This document shows positions 6,446 through 15,460 of a stretch of 38,391 nucleotides of DNA, piece by piece. Origin of the DNA: Salinivirgaceae bacterium (GTDB lineage: Bacteria > Bacteroidota > Bacteroidia > Bacteroidales > SZUA-534); the NCBI GenBank assembly GCA_017645945.1, contig JAGCNL010000086.1, positions 1 through 38,391 of the forward strand. The letters are read 5' to 3'. How positions within the stretch are numbered: the first letter of the stretch is position 1; the number at the start of each line of letters is the position of its first letter. Below the pieces are notes generated by a model that was given only the letters and a program-made list of their open reading frames with translations, made no database searches and was not told where the DNA came from. Both the position numbers and the translations under genes were made by a program.

Positions 6446-8413
6446 CTATCTCAGTCCTTTTTTGAAATTGAACGCCGAACTTCCCTGAATGCCTTCCGAT
6501 GTGGCAAGCAGCATCAGCAAGCGGGTAAGGCGGTTGTTGTCGGTAGATTCGAAACTTAGGTCGAGTAGGAAACGGTTGAAATTCTTGCCTCGTAATTTAT
6601 TGGCATACTGTGTGATGCAGACTGGCTGCTCAGGTGTGATGATTGTCAAACCATTTACGCGGTGGCGCTGGTAGTGGTTTTTGCGCTCGTCGGCAAACAG
6701 ATTTTTTGGCAGTTTCACTGGCATTCGCGAGATGAACAGCCTCGGGCGGAAATAGACAGGCACCACAATGTTGCGGCACGCGCCAGTGAGCAGGTTCTCG
6801 TATTCGTTCTCAACTGGGCTGATGAACCATTCAGCGCCTTGCTGCAGGAGCCATGCGGCGGCAGCGTCGTTGTAGGCATAAACCAATTCGTTGGTGGCAA
6901 AACGGCTTTGCGGCGGCAGTAATTCGGCTTGCGACAAGTGGCTCAAAACGAATCTGTTAAAGCCTTTTTTTGCAAAGTCGGAGCAAAAATTACGCACTTG
7001 CTCAATTTTAGTCTCGCTCACAAATGGTGGCAGCTCAATCCAGATTTTTTGTTGCAGTCGTTTGTCTTGAATATTGATATTCAATAAGTTCTGCCATTCG
7101 GGTGTCGGCAGCGAAACAATCACAATGTCAGCTTTTTGCAGTGATTGGCATTTCAACCAGTCCAAATTGTCGATGCGGACGATTGTTGCTGGTTTTGCAT
7201 TGACGCTCAACTGTTTGCGCAGTCGTTGTGTGATATCTTTTTTCAGCGCAAGTGGCATTCGTGGTGCACGGAAAGAAGTCGCAGGCAGCTCATTACCAAA
7301 CTTTTGGCTGCGGTAAGCGGTCAGGTAGATGTCGGTGCCGGCTGTGGCAGTGCCGCGGAAACCTTTGGCAGTGCAGAGACCATCAACAACGCGGAAATTA
7401 TCAAGCACAAAGGCATTTTGGTCGGTGTCGGCATCGGTGCGGACGCGCAGGCGGTTGCCTTTTGCCAATTCAATGTTGGTTGTGAAAATGATTGTACCAT
7501 CGTGACAATCAGTGACTTTGCCAATCAAAAGACCAGTGTTTGGGTTGTCGGCAATCGACTCGGCAATGCTTTTGCCCATAAACCACTGCGTTTTGGGGCG
7601 GCTTAGGTCATCAACTGAATCGGTAACTTGTTTGCCATCAAGCACTTTGCGGTAGGATTGTGCTACAGTATAGACATACTCGCCCGATTTCAGCCGTCCT
7701 TCCACTTTCAGCGATGTTACGCCCATCTGTGCAAGGTCTTTAATCTTGTCAATCAGTTGGTTGTCCTTCATGCTGAAGAATGTGCGCTTTTGTCCGTTGC
7801 AGTTGTAGAACCTGCGGCATGGCTGTGTGCAGAGTCCTCGGTTGGCACCAGCGCCTCCAAGGAAACTGCTGAATTGACAAAATCCTGATATTGAATAGCA
7901 TAACGCGCCGTGCACAAACACTTCGGTTTCAATTTTGGTGCGCTGCTGAATCAGTTTCAATTCGTTGAAAGTGAGTTCGCGGGCAAGTACAACACGCTCG
8001 AAACCAATGCGTTGACAATGATTGGCACCAACCGAGTTGTGGTTGGCCATCTGCGTGCTTGCGTGCGCCACAAGTTTCGGGAAATATCGCCGCATAAGGC
8101 TGAAAACGCCCCAATCTTGAATGATGACACCAGCAATGGGCAGTTCCGACAAGAATTGCAATGTGTCGAGCACATCGGCCAACTCATTGTTTTTCACTAC
8201 AATATTCAACGTGACGTAAACTTTCACGTGGTGCTTGGCAGCCAATTTGCAAATTGCTGCAAGCTGTGCTTCACTGAAATTCGCAGCTCTTCCTCGAGCG
8301 TTGAATCCTTTGAGTCCCAGATAGATGGCATCAGCACCGCCTTCTATAGCGGCGTAAAGGCTCTCGATGTTGCCCACGGGCAGCAAAAGTTCGGGTTTTG
8401 CAGCGACGGGCAT
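6446..8413 (-). CDS. U32-family peptidase-like protein, probable RNA hydroxylation factor (RlhA-like)
   Basis: A 655-residue protein. The U32 signature EVFVHGALCYSISGFCQFS lies at residues 164-182, followed by GLCTQPCR (Cys195, Cys199); together these supply the cysteines probably used for an Fe-S cluster. The N-terminal TIM-barrel-like part (PELLLPVGNIESLYAAIEGGADAIYLG) is typical. The length and C-terminal DUF3656-like extension match E. coli RlhA (YdcP) better than the shorter TrhP (YegQ). Both E. coli proteins promote cytidine or uridine hydroxylation in RNA rather than proteolysis. Its ATG shares one base with the TGA of the RluD-like gene (8413), implying translational coupling between two RNA-modification genes. 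The exact substrate is inferred. Confidence 0.82.
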   Translation of the reverse strand: MPVAAKPELLLPVGNIESLYAAIEGGADAIYLGLKGFNARGRAANFSEAQLAAICKLAAKHHVKVYVTLNIVVKNNELADVLDTLQFLSELPIAGVIIQDWGVFSLMRRYFPKLVAHASTQMANHNSVGANHCQRIGFERVVLARELTFNELKLIQQRTKIETEVFVHGALCYSISGFCQFSSFLGGAGANRGLCTQPCRRFYNCNGQKRTFFSMKDNQLIDKIKDLAQMGVTSLKVEGRLKSGEYVYTVAQSYRKVLDGKQVTDSVDDLSRPKTQWFMGKSIAESIADNPNTGLLIGKVTDCHDGTIIFTTNIELAKGNRLRVRTDADTDQNAFVLDNFRVVDGLCTAKGFRGTATAGTDIYLTAYRSQKFGNELPATSFRAPRMPLALKKDITQRLRKQLSVNAKPATIVRIDNLDWLKCQSLQKADIVIVSLPTPEWQNLLNINIQDKRLQQKIWIELPPFVSETKIEQVRNFCSDFAKKGFNRFVLSHLSQAELLPPQSRFATNELVYAYNDAAAAWLLQQGAEWFISPVENEYENLLTGACRNIVVPVYFRPRLFISRMPVKLPKNLFADERKNHYQRHRVNGLTIITPEQPVCITQYANKLRGKNFNRFLLDLSFESTDNNRLTRLLMLLATSEGIQGSSAFNFKKGLR

Positions 8414-9486
8414 CAGTCTTTTGAATTTGTGTAGGTCCGCCAGCGTTCAATCAGTGTGGCGAAGTTTTCGGGCAGTTCGGAATTGAACATCATCCGCTCG
8501 CCGGTGACAGGGTGCACAAACCCTAACTCTTTGGCGTGCAGTGCCTGACCTGGCAGCAGTGTGAAGCAGTTTTCGACAAACTGGCTGTATTTGGCAAATG
8601 TGGTGCCGCGCAGAATCTCGCCGCCGCCGTATTCAGGGTCATTGAAAAGCGGGTGCCCGACGAATTTCATGTGCACGCGGATTTGGTGTGTGCGGCCAGT
8701 TTCAAGGCGGCACTCAATCAGCGTCACGTAGCCGAAACGTTCAAGCACGCGGTAATGCGTAACGGCGGGCTTTCCCATCGGCACGTCTCTCGGAAAAACG
8801 TCCATTATCTGGCGGTTGCGCACGTTGCGGCCGATTTTTCCCACAATCGTTCCTTCGTTGTCACGAAGGTCACCCCAAACCAGTGCCACATAGCGCCGGT
8901 GCGATGTATGATAGAAGAACTGCCTGGAAATGTGTTCTTTAGCTTGTTCTGTTTTTGCCACAACCAAAAGCCCCGAAGTGTTTTTATCAATTCTGTGGAC
9001 AAGTCCCGGGCGTGCGTCGCATCCGTTGAAAATGGGCAAATCTTTGTATCGGTAGGCCAGCGCATTGATGAGCGTGCCAGTGTAGTGCCCGTAGCTTGGG
9101 TGAACCACCATTCCTGCGGGCTTGTTCACAACCACTACGCTATCATCTTCATACACAATGTCTAACGGGATATTTTCGGGGACAATTTCAATCTCGCGTT
9201 GCGGATAGGACAGCATCACGCGAATCACATCGCCTGGCTTGACGCGATAGTTGGCCCTTGCCGACGACCCATTCACAATGATGAAACCCGCTTCTGCGGC
9301 AGCCTGAATTTTGGTGCGCGACGCGTTTTCAAGTTTCATTTGCAGGAATTTATCGATGCGTAGCATTCCCTGTCCGCGGTCAACCTCAAAGCGGAAATGC
9401 TCGTAAAGACCGTTTTCGCTGCTTTCAGACTGTTCGTCGAAATCATCGGTCATTTCTTCGCTATCGTCAAAATTCTCGTCGGTCAT
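8413..9486 (-). CDS. rluD: RluA/RluD-family pseudouridine synthase
   Basis: A 357-residue enzyme that isomerises uridine to pseudouridine in RNA. An acidic N-terminal tail (MTDENFDDSEEMTDDFDE) precedes an S4-like RNA-binding domain (MLRIDKFLQMKLENASRTKIQAAAEAGFIIVNG, residues 41-73). The catalytic domain follows, with HRIDKNTSGLLVVAK (catalytic Asp167) and the downstream RTHQIRVHMKFVGHPLFND motif. S4 plus this catalytic core is the RluD layout (23S U1911/1915/1917), but RluA-family targets differ, so the symbol is tentative. I chose the ATG at 9486, five bases after the stop of the T9SS gene. Upstream sequence in the same frame belongs to that gene. Confidence 0.87.
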   Translation of the reverse strand: MTDENFDDSEEMTDDFDEQSESSENGLYEHFRFEVDRGQGMLRIDKFLQMKLENASRTKIQAAAEAGFIIVNGSSARANYRVKPGDVIRVMLSYPQREIEIVPENIPLDIVYEDDSVVVVNKPAGMVVHPSYGHYTGTLINALAYRYKDLPIFNGCDARPGLVHRIDKNTSGLLVVAKTEQAKEHISRQFFYHTSHRRYVALVWGDLRDNEGTIVGKIGRNVRNRQIMDVFPRDVPMGKPAVTHYRVLERFGYVTLIECRLETGRTHQIRVHMKFVGHPLFNDPEYGGGEILRGTTFAKYSQFVENCFTLLPGQALHAKELGFVHPVTGERMMFNSELPENFATLIERWRTYTNSKD

Positions 9487-9491
9487 TTCTG

Positions 9492-11336
9492 CTATTTTTT
9501 GATGAATTTCAAGGCTGACGTGCCGCCATTGTGATTGATTCTTACGATATATATTCCTGATTGTAAGCTTGATACATTTACGCGAGTACCTTGTGCGCAC
9601 AAAATGGTCTGTCCTACAGTGTTGCAGATGGCCAACTGGCAGTTGTTGTCATCTAAACCACTGATTGTCAGCCAGTCGCTGACAGGGTTAGGGTAAACCG
9701 ACAGATTGATAGTGCTCTCTGTTTCAGCAATATCGGTGGTGATTGAACCGAAAATCGGGCGTAACATAAGCGAGCCTGTGAAACTTGTCGGCAGCCAATC
9801 ACCCGTTGTGTTGTAGAATATCTTGCTCTGGCTGAAGCGGTTAACATCCCAGCCAACGTTCAGACGCAGTTTTGATGTTTGCTGCCAGCCCACAAAAATG
9901 CTCTTTTCAACTGGCAGTGGCTCGCTGAATTCAAATGTCATAAACTCATTCATCCGTCCGCTGAACTCGGGGCGCACAACTTCGTCGCAGCGCAACTGTC
10001 GGCCAGGCTTGCCGTTGTTGTTTTCCCACGCGCAGATGAAGAAGTTGTCGGCGGCGCTCTCAACAGGGTTCGATGGTAGGAAGCATATGCTCAAACCGCA
10101 GAGTTGGTCAGCCTTGTAGGGTGTGTAGAGATAAGCCACTTGCGACGATGCAGCATCCACGCCGTACGCGTTTTCGGCCGTGCCATCGTCGTAGGCGTAA
10201 TAGTTGCCGAAATGCTGGTAGGTGTAACTGCGGTTGTTGCCGCGAATCAACTCGTCTTTGTCGGTATAAAGCTCACATTCAAACAGATAAGTTGCGCTTT
10301 CGCGATTGTCGTGCACAATCGGGTTATCATCGTAGGCATATAGCCGATTATTGTTTTCTTGACCATCGTAATTGCCTGTGCCCATGGTGATTGAGTCATT
10401 CAGATAGACGCCGCGGTCAACGTCTTTGATGCGAATTCTGACTTCGGCCTTCATGGTGCGTTCCCAGTGGTTGCGGATGTGGATGTTAAGCCGCGTGTTT
10501 TCGGTGTTGATCGCCGACTCGTAGTGCGACCACGGTACAGAAGTGTAGTTTTTCAGCACGGTTGCGGCTGGTTCAACAAGTGCAATGTCGTAAAATACTG
10601 TGTCTGAAGCCGAACGCCCATCGTTTAGGTAGACAAAATCGATGTTCCAATGGTCGCAGTTGATGGTTGCCGACGGGTTGAAACTGCCCGCCAGGCTTGC
10701 GTAGTTGAAGAAGCGGAACTGGAATTTATCAGTAAAGTATTTCGATTGCCTGATTGGCAGCATCACGAGCGCAAATTCCAGAGTGTCAGGCCGATTAGGT
10801 TGCAAGTGCAGCACGTTTTTGCGGAACGTGGGAAGGTCGGTTCCTGCCATAGCCCAAAGGTTGGTCCACACGCCGTCGCCCGATGTTATTTGCAGCACAA
10901 GCGAGTCGCACTCTTCAGGCGCGTTGCCGTTGCCTTGTGGCTGATAGTAGAAACTCAAGTAGGTTGTTGTGCTGTCGGCTTTCGATAGGTCGATAGGTTG
11001 CGATGTCAGAAAATCAGCCAAATACGGTGTGCTTGACGCGTGCCCGTAGTGCAATCCATCGGAATCGATGGCATCGAACGTAGCCACACCCACCGAGTAT
11101 GGATTGATTCCGAACGTGTTGTTAATCCACACGCCGCGGTCGGTCCAGAGTCGTTGGTCGGGTGCGTTGCTGTCGCTGCTGAAATCGTCAATAAAAGGCA
11201 GTTGCAGAGTCGACGAAACGCTTTGCAGCCTGACAGTTTGTTGGCGTACAGGCAGAGCGGGCGCAGTCAGAAACTCTTGCGCCGTCAATGGCATTGCACC
11301 CAGAATGAGCGCGGCTATAGCAATGATTCTATTCAT
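9492..11336 (-). CDS. T9SS type A sorting domain protein (secreted, unknown function)
   Basis: A 614-residue protein with a signal peptide (MNRIIAIAALILGAMPLTA|QEF) and a C-terminal T9SS type A sorting domain of about 75 residues (VYPNPVSDWLTISGL ... LQSGIYIVRI ... ALKFIKK). The body contains jelly-roll-like stretches (LPFIDDFSSDSN..., TYLSFYYQPQGNGN...EECDSLVLQI) common in Bacteroidota surface proteins of unknown role. The ATG at 11336 lies inside the end of the PASTA gene (8-bp overlap), and the stop is 5 bases before the RluD-like start. It is thus embedded in a PASTA/RNA-modification operon. Confidence 0.82.
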   Translation of the reverse strand: MNRIIAIAALILGAMPLTAQEFLTAPALPVRQQTVRLQSVSSTLQLPFIDDFSSDSNAPDQRLWTDRGVWINNTFGINPYSVGVATFDAIDSDGLHYGHASSTPYLADFLTSQPIDLSKADSTTTYLSFYYQPQGNGNAPEECDSLVLQITSGDGVWTNLWAMAGTDLPTFRKNVLHLQPNRPDTLEFALVMLPIRQSKYFTDKFQFRFFNYASLAGSFNPSATINCDHWNIDFVYLNDGRSASDTVFYDIALVEPAATVLKNYTSVPWSHYESAINTENTRLNIHIRNHWERTMKAEVRIRIKDVDRGVYLNDSITMGTGNYDGQENNNRLYAYDDNPIVHDNRESATYLFECELYTDKDELIRGNNRSYTYQHFGNYYAYDDGTAENAYGVDAASSQVAYLYTPYKADQLCGLSICFLPSNPVESAADNFFICAWENNNGKPGRQLRCDEVVRPEFSGRMNEFMTFEFSEPLPVEKSIFVGWQQTSKLRLNVGWDVNRFSQSKIFYNTTGDWLPTSFTGSLMLRPIFGSITTDIAETESTINLSVYPNPVSDWLTISGLDDNNCQLAICNTVGQTILCAQGTRVNVSSLQSGIYIVRINHNGGTSALKFIKK

Positions 11337-12156
11337 CCAGATTGATTGATTCACCAATTTCGGTTTCGGTTCGCGATTCAGCCCGCAGCCAAATGTCGAC
11401 GCGGCCGCCCAGAGTTGCTCGTGCGCCTGACCCGAAGTATGCAGGTTCCTGACGATAGACACGTGCGTTCATTGAGTCGGCGGCAGTGGCAGCGTTCTCA
11501 ATCGTAACATTGCCCACGTTCAGGTATGCGTTGTTCAGTTCGTTGGTGGCTTCAAATTGAGTCAGCCCCTTGAGGTTGGGCAGGGGAGTGGCATTGTTGC
11601 CGTGGCCGTCGCCCAGCACAAGGTCGATGCGCGAGCCCTTGTCGATGCGTGTTCCTTCTGCAATCTCCTGTCCTTCAAACATTTGTTTCAAAATATTGTT
11701 TTGTGCGAAGTCGGGCTTATAAATCAACTGTCCGACGTGCAGACCATGCATCTCAAGCGTAGCCTTGCCCTGACGGTACGACAGTCCGACAATCTTCGGC
11801 ACCGAAACCTTTGCTCTGTTAAACGCATTGGTGGTGATGAAAATTGTGCGGTTTCTTTTCACGTGCGTTCCAGGACGGGGGCTCTGGTCAACAATGCAGC
11901 CTTTCGGCATATAGTCGATAAACGTTGAATCGATGATTTGCAGTTGTAGGTCCTCATGCTTTGCAATCTGCAGCGCACGGCTCATTTTCAGTCCTTTAAA
12001 GTCAGGCACCGAAATTGTGTGCCCGTGATGGGTGTAAAAACGCAGAAAGGTTGCAAGTGCAATAAAAACAATCAGATAGAATCCGACAAACTTGCCCACG
12101 CGGATAAGATTGCGCTTCCAAAACGCACCATCTTTCAGTTTTTCCAATAAATCCAT
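11329..12156 (-). CDS. Membrane-anchored PASTA-domain protein
   Basis: A 275-residue protein with a short cytoplasmic N-terminus, one membrane segment (about residues 21-40, VGFYLIVFIALATFLRF) and three periplasmic PASTA-like repeats. Each begins with the family signature of a Pro followed by a Leu-rich helix: SVPDFKGLKMSRALQIA, SVPKIVGLSYRQGKATLE and PLPNLKGLTQFEATNEL. No kinase domain is present. PASTA domains in other phyla sense cell-wall precursors on Ser/Thr kinases or PBPs; the role of this Bacteroidota stand-alone form is unknown. The first in-frame start is GTG (12165), but the ATG at 12156 gives the better N-terminus and follows a -7 box. Confidence 0.85.
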   Translation of the reverse strand: MDLLEKLKDGAFWKRNLIRVGKFVGFYLIVFIALATFLRFYTHHGHTISVPDFKGLKMSRALQIAKHEDLQLQIIDSTFIDYMPKGCIVDQSPRPGTHVKRNRTIFITTNAFNRAKVSVPKIVGLSYRQGKATLEMHGLHVGQLIYKPDFAQNNILKQMFEGQEIAEGTRIDKGSRIDLVLGDGHGNNATPLPNLKGLTQFEATNELNNAYLNVGNVTIENAATAADSMNARVYRQEPAYFGSGARATLGGRVDIWLRAESRTETEIGESINLDE

Positions 12157-12175
12157 AGTTTTCACTTTGAATTGG

Positions 12176-12183
12176 CAAAGTTA
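12176..12183 (-). promoter_or_regulatory. Bacteroidota -7 box (TAACTTTG) for the PASTA operon
   Basis: Reads TAACTTTG on the minus strand, about 20 bases before the ATG at 12156. It lies just after a terminator, so the PASTA-T9SS-RluD-U32 genes probably form their own transcription unit. Confidence 0.5.
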
Positions 12184-12221
12184 AAATAATTTATGGCGTT
12201 GGCATCAGTCCAAATTGAAAA

Positions 12222-12252
12222 CAAAAAAGCACAATATCAAATTGTGCTTTTT
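12222..12252 (-). terminator. Intrinsic terminator of the three-lipoprotein operon
   Basis: An 8-bp perfect stem (12228-12235 with 12241-12248), extended by A-T pairs, with a 5-nt loop. It ends in a T run on the minus strand (12223-12228), 24 bases after the stop of the small Ser/Thr-rich gene. Confidence 0.75.
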
Positions 12253-12275
12253 CAGTTGTCAGATTTGAGAGCATT

Positions 12276-12500
12276 TTATTTGCTTCCCGCACTCTTTTTC
12301 GGTTTTGCGGTTGTGCCGCTCGAAGTGGCTTGGCCAGCCGATTTCGAACCTGATGTGCTGCTGCTCGACGAGCTCGATTTCACTGTCGATGTGCTGCTGC
12401 TTCTTTGAGTGCTCGATGTGCTTGTGGTTGTGATGCACGAGGTCAGCATTGCAAGTGATACAAATACTGCCAAAACTGTAGTTATTCGTTTCAGTCTCAT
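12276..12500 (-). CDS. Small Ser/Thr-rich lipoprotein
   Basis: A 74-residue protein: a signal peptide with lipobox LTSC (MRLKRITTVLAVFVSLAMLTSC, Cys22), then a tail almost wholly made of Ser, Thr, Lys and Gly (residues 23-74). Such low-complexity tails are seen in secreted linkers and possible O-glycosylation targets; Bacteroidota O-glycosylate D(S/T)-hydrophobic motifs, but none is seen here. It lies 12 bases after the papain-like protease gene and ends in a terminator, so it is the last gene of a three-lipoprotein operon. No family recognised. Confidence 0.65.
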   Translation of the reverse strand: MRLKRITTVLAVFVSLAMLTSCITTTSTSSTQRSSSTSTVKSSSSSSSTSGSKSAGQATSSGTTAKPKKSAGSK

Positions 12501-12512
12501 AGTTTTAAGGTT

Positions 12513-14312
12513 TTATTTTATTGATTTAGGTGAGTAATTCTTTTTCGATTTTGCGAGTACCATTTGAGCATCAGCGCTGTTCTGCCATTCAATCATCTTT
12601 TTGGCAAGTCTGCCCGAGCGGCGCTCGCCATTGAGCAGAGCCGAAATCTCCTCAGTGGTGTAGGTGTTGGCTGATTCATCGTTGATGGCCGACTGCATTG
12701 GCGAAGGCTCGTTTTTGCGAACTCTTCTGAATCGCGATGCAAGCGTCTTGTTGTTGTCGATTTTGCTCTTAATGACGCCGTTTTCAATCTTCAGCGGGCC
12801 GCCGTCAGCAGTTGTCAGATAGTAGTAGTTATTGTCCTCGTTCGATTCCTCAACACCGCTGAATGCGTCGGAAATCAGTACAAGATAGTATGAACCAGAC
12901 ACATTCGGCATTTTGTATGACCACTCAAACGGCTCGTTGTTGCCATAAACTGCGTGCGAAACACTCTCGCCGCCCTTCACGCTGACGTTGCTCCAGCAGT
13001 AGCCTTGTGCCGACACGCCAAGAACTTTTTGCGCTGTTGCGGGGTCCCAGTTGAAGTTGTAGTTCAGCCTTGTGCCGTCCTCATCAACAAAAGTGCCGTA
13101 TTCGTCAGTGTACAAATCCACAAGCAGAACCTGATAGTTGTTGGCATTGTAGGCGTCGTAGAGAACGTAGCAGATGGCCCATGGTTTGTCGCATTTCAAT
13201 GTCGACTCACCAGCGTTGTAAACGTTGTAGATTGATGTGCGCCAAGTAGGGTCGTTCGAGTCTTCGGGAAATTCTTCGTCTTCATAGTCCAAATCGGCAA
13301 GAGTTGCTGGCACAAGGTCGTAGCCCGAAGTTGTGTTGACCACTGTATTTGACGAGCCGACAACAATCTGCTCATCATCGCCGTAGGCCACAAATCCGCA
13401 GTAGGCAAACTTACCGCCGCAGAAGAATTTGTAGTCAACCCAGATGTAGCCGTCGTCGCCCCAGCTTGTTCCCCACGAGTTTACGACGCGGAAGGCACCG
13501 TTGGCACCCTTGTTGTCGTCGTAGCCCGAGCACACAAGTGCGTGATAGCCGTGCTGGCCAGTCGATTTGAACGATGTTTGATTGGTAAGCACCGAATTGT
13601 CGTTGGCATACATGAACTCATCGCCCAGTTTCGCACCGAAAACCACAATACGTCCGTTGCTTAGGTAGCGTTTGATGGTATTCACGTCGGTGATGTCAAT
13701 TTCGCGGTATGCCTTAATCTTATAGTTCGCAGCTGCGCTGTTGGCTGAAGCCGATGGTGCGCACGAGCAGTCGAGTCGTGAGTAGGGCACGGTTGCTTCA
13801 GTGGCCACGCCGCGTTTCTGCATCACATCAAATGCGTAGCGGAAGTTGGTTCCGCCGCAGCCAGTACCTTTGTATTTATTGTCGATAGCCATAAACACAT
13901 CAGCGGCCGAAAAAGTGTTTGAAGTGTTTAATTGTGAGGTGGTTAAGCCTTTCGATTTGGCATATAGCCAAGTGCGGCAGTTGTAGGCGGTGGCCCAGGC
14001 CACGCATGTACCATATTGTCCCTGGTCGCCAATGCGAGGCAGATTTGCCGAAAGGTCAACTCTCGACGGCATGTCCGACGAAAGGTCGTTGTCGATGTCG
14101 TTCAGGTCGATGTCGTCCTCAATGGTTTCGGTGTGTTCATCGAAGAAAAGCCAGCCAAGCCACGAGCCGCCGTCGGTTTTGAGTGTTGTTCCGTCGTCGG
14201 AGAGTAGCGCGTTCAGAAACTCGTTCAGCGATTCTTCGTCGCACGATACAAACGTGATGCCTGCTGTCAGCAGCGACAATGTTAGTGCTACGGGGATGAT
14301 GATTTTTTTCAT
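12513..14312 (-). CDS. Papain-like (C1 family) cysteine protease lipoprotein with CARDB-like domain
   Basis: A 599-residue predicted lipoprotein with a lipobox near residue 24 (TFVSC) and an acidic linker rich in Asp/Glu (about residues 60-80). The papain-like C1 core follows: oxyanion Gln in RIGDQGQYGTC, catalytic Cys103, His257 (QHGYHALVCSGYDD) and Asn278 (VVNSWGTSWGDDGYIWV), all intact. A CARDB-like beta-sandwich follows, with the Asn-rich ending (ISDAFSGVEESNEDNNYYYL), then a basic C-terminal tail. The first possible start is TTG; I use the ATG at 14312, one base after the stop of the pentapeptide-like gene. It is a likely surface or periplasmic protease. Its substrate is unknown, and inhibitor or immunity roles for its neighbours are only a guess. 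Confidence 0.85.
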   Translation of the reverse strand: MKKIIIPVALTLSLLTAGITFVSCDEESLNEFLNALLSDDGTTLKTDGGSWLGWLFFDEHTETIEDDIDLNDIDNDLSSDMPSRVDLSANLPRIGDQGQYGTCVAWATAYNCRTWLYAKSKGLTTSQLNTSNTFSAADVFMAIDNKYKGTGCGGTNFRYAFDVMQKRGVATEATVPYSRLDCSCAPSASANSAAANYKIKAYREIDITDVNTIKRYLSNGRIVVFGAKLGDEFMYANDNSVLTNQTSFKSTGQHGYHALVCSGYDDNKGANGAFRVVNSWGTSWGDDGYIWVDYKFFCGGKFAYCGFVAYGDDEQIVVGSSNTVVNTTSGYDLVPATLADLDYEDEEFPEDSNDPTWRTSIYNVYNAGESTLKCDKPWAICYVLYDAYNANNYQVLLVDLYTDEYGTFVDEDGTRLNYNFNWDPATAQKVLGVSAQGYCWSNVSVKGGESVSHAVYGNNEPFEWSYKMPNVSGSYYLVLISDAFSGVEESNEDNNYYYLTTADGGPLKIENGVIKSKIDNNKTLASRFRRVRKNEPSPMQSAINDESANTYTTEEISALLNGERRSGRLAKKMIEWQNSADAQMVLAKSKKNYSPKSIK

Positions 14313-14313
14313 T

Positions 14314-15267
14314 TTATTCAAAGTTTAAGTTAATAGATTCCATGCCTTTGTTGCCCGAAAGGTCGGCATCGTCGTGGTTGATGGCCGCTCCGTTTGTTTT
14401 GGGCTCGGTGGCGAAAATGTTGTCCACCATTTCAAGATGTTTGTCGAATCTTGCGTTGACAAGGTTCAGACCGCTCAAGAATTTGTTTCCGCTGAAACTT
14501 GCCGAGTTTGTGAATACGCATTTCGACATTTTCAGTAGTCCTAAAAATGTGGAATTCTGAAAGTTGACTCTGCCGCCGAATTGTGAGTTTGTGAAATCGC
14601 ACAAAGCGTCGGCGCGGGTGTTCGAGAAATCAGTGTAACCGCCGATAACAGCATCGGTGAAAGTGGCAATGTCGCCGATGTGGCAGTACTGGAAGTTCGC
14701 CGTTCCCTTGAAATTCGCTTTGGCGAACGATGTGCGGCGGTTGAGCGTTGCGCTCACAAAAAGGGCGTCGCCGTTGAACCCTGTACCAGTGAACGATGAA
14801 CCAGCCGTTGAGTTTATGCCGCTGAAATTAGCCTCGCCATCAACTTTGCAATCGTAGAAATCGAACCTGCCGAAAAACTCTGCCTGCTGAAAATCAACGT
14901 TTTTAGCAAACGTGCAGTTGCGGAAAGTCACGTTCCGCGAAAACACGCAGTAAACAATCTGCACGCCATTCCGCCGTGAGTCGTTGGCAAATACGCTGTC
15001 AGCAAACTCACAGTTGACAAACACCAACTCGCAGTTGATATAGACCGGAGCCATTTCAAGAGCCAGAGCGCCCGTTCCGGCTTCAGTGAAGTTCAGATTC
15101 CCGTCGATGCGCTTGTCGTGAATGATAAGCTCCGACTTTTCTTTCATCTTTTTAATAATATCGGCTGATTTCATTGTATTTGAGTTGTCGCCTGCGGTTG
15201 CCTGACGGCAGCAGATTATGCTTGAAGAGCAAATCAGAGTGAAGATGGCAAGTACTATTTTCCGCAT
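14314..15267 (-). CDS. Lipoprotein with pentapeptide-like repeats
   Basis: A 317-residue predicted lipoprotein. The signal peptide begins at the chosen ATG (MRKIVLAIFTLICSSSIICC). The body is a long run of five-residue repeats with Phe or Leu at the central position (FRNCTFAKNVDFQQAEFFGRF; ANFQYCHIGDIATFTDA; VNFQNSTFLGLLKMSKCVF). This matches the pentapeptide-repeat right-handed beta-helix family, in a Cys-containing form. Such proteins often act as scaffolds or binding surfaces and lack a common enzyme activity. It is the first gene of a three-gene unit, with one base between its stop and the next ATG. A -7 box precedes it. The upstream 90 bases of open frame have no signal peptide logic and are excluded. 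Confidence 0.78.
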   Translation of the reverse strand: MRKIVLAIFTLICSSSIICCRQATAGDNSNTMKSADIIKKMKEKSELIIHDKRIDGNLNFTEAGTGALALEMAPVYINCELVFVNCEFADSVFANDSRRNGVQIVYCVFSRNVTFRNCTFAKNVDFQQAEFFGRFDFYDCKVDGEANFSGINSTAGSSFTGTGFNGDALFVSATLNRRTSFAKANFKGTANFQYCHIGDIATFTDAVIGGYTDFSNTRADALCDFTNSQFGGRVNFQNSTFLGLLKMSKCVFTNSASFSGNKFLSGLNLVNARFDKHLEMVDNIFATEPKTNGAAINHDDADLSGNKGMESINLNFE

Positions 15268-15286
15268 AATTTTGCTGTTTATTATG

Positions 15287-15294
15287 CAAAAGTA
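15287..15294 (-). promoter_or_regulatory. Bacteroidota -7 box (TACTTTTG) for the three-lipoprotein operon
   Basis: Reads TACTTTTG on the minus strand, 20-27 bases before the ATG at 15267. It is in the divergent region shared with the START-domain gene. Confidence 0.55.
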
Positions 15295-15400
15295 GTTTTT
15301 TTCAGTTAAGCTACGCGTTTGGCAGCAAAAATTGTGGACCGCCTCAGCGCAATACACGAGGTTGTTTATGCCCCAATCTGTATCGGGTGCAATTTTTTAA

Positions 15401-15431
15401 TTTGATAATCGGCAATAACTTTTTAAATTTG
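15401..15431 (+). promoter_or_regulatory. Full Bacteroidota promoter (TTTG-N19-TAAATTTG) for the START-domain gene
   Basis: TTTG at 15401-15404 and TAAATTTG at 15424-15431 are separated by exactly 19 bp, the consensus spacing for the primary sigma factor of Bacteroidota. The predicted start of transcription is near 15438, about 23 bases before the ATG. Confidence 0.75.
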
Positions 15432-15460
15432 CTGCGTTTTTGCGTATAGGAAAAAGAAAT

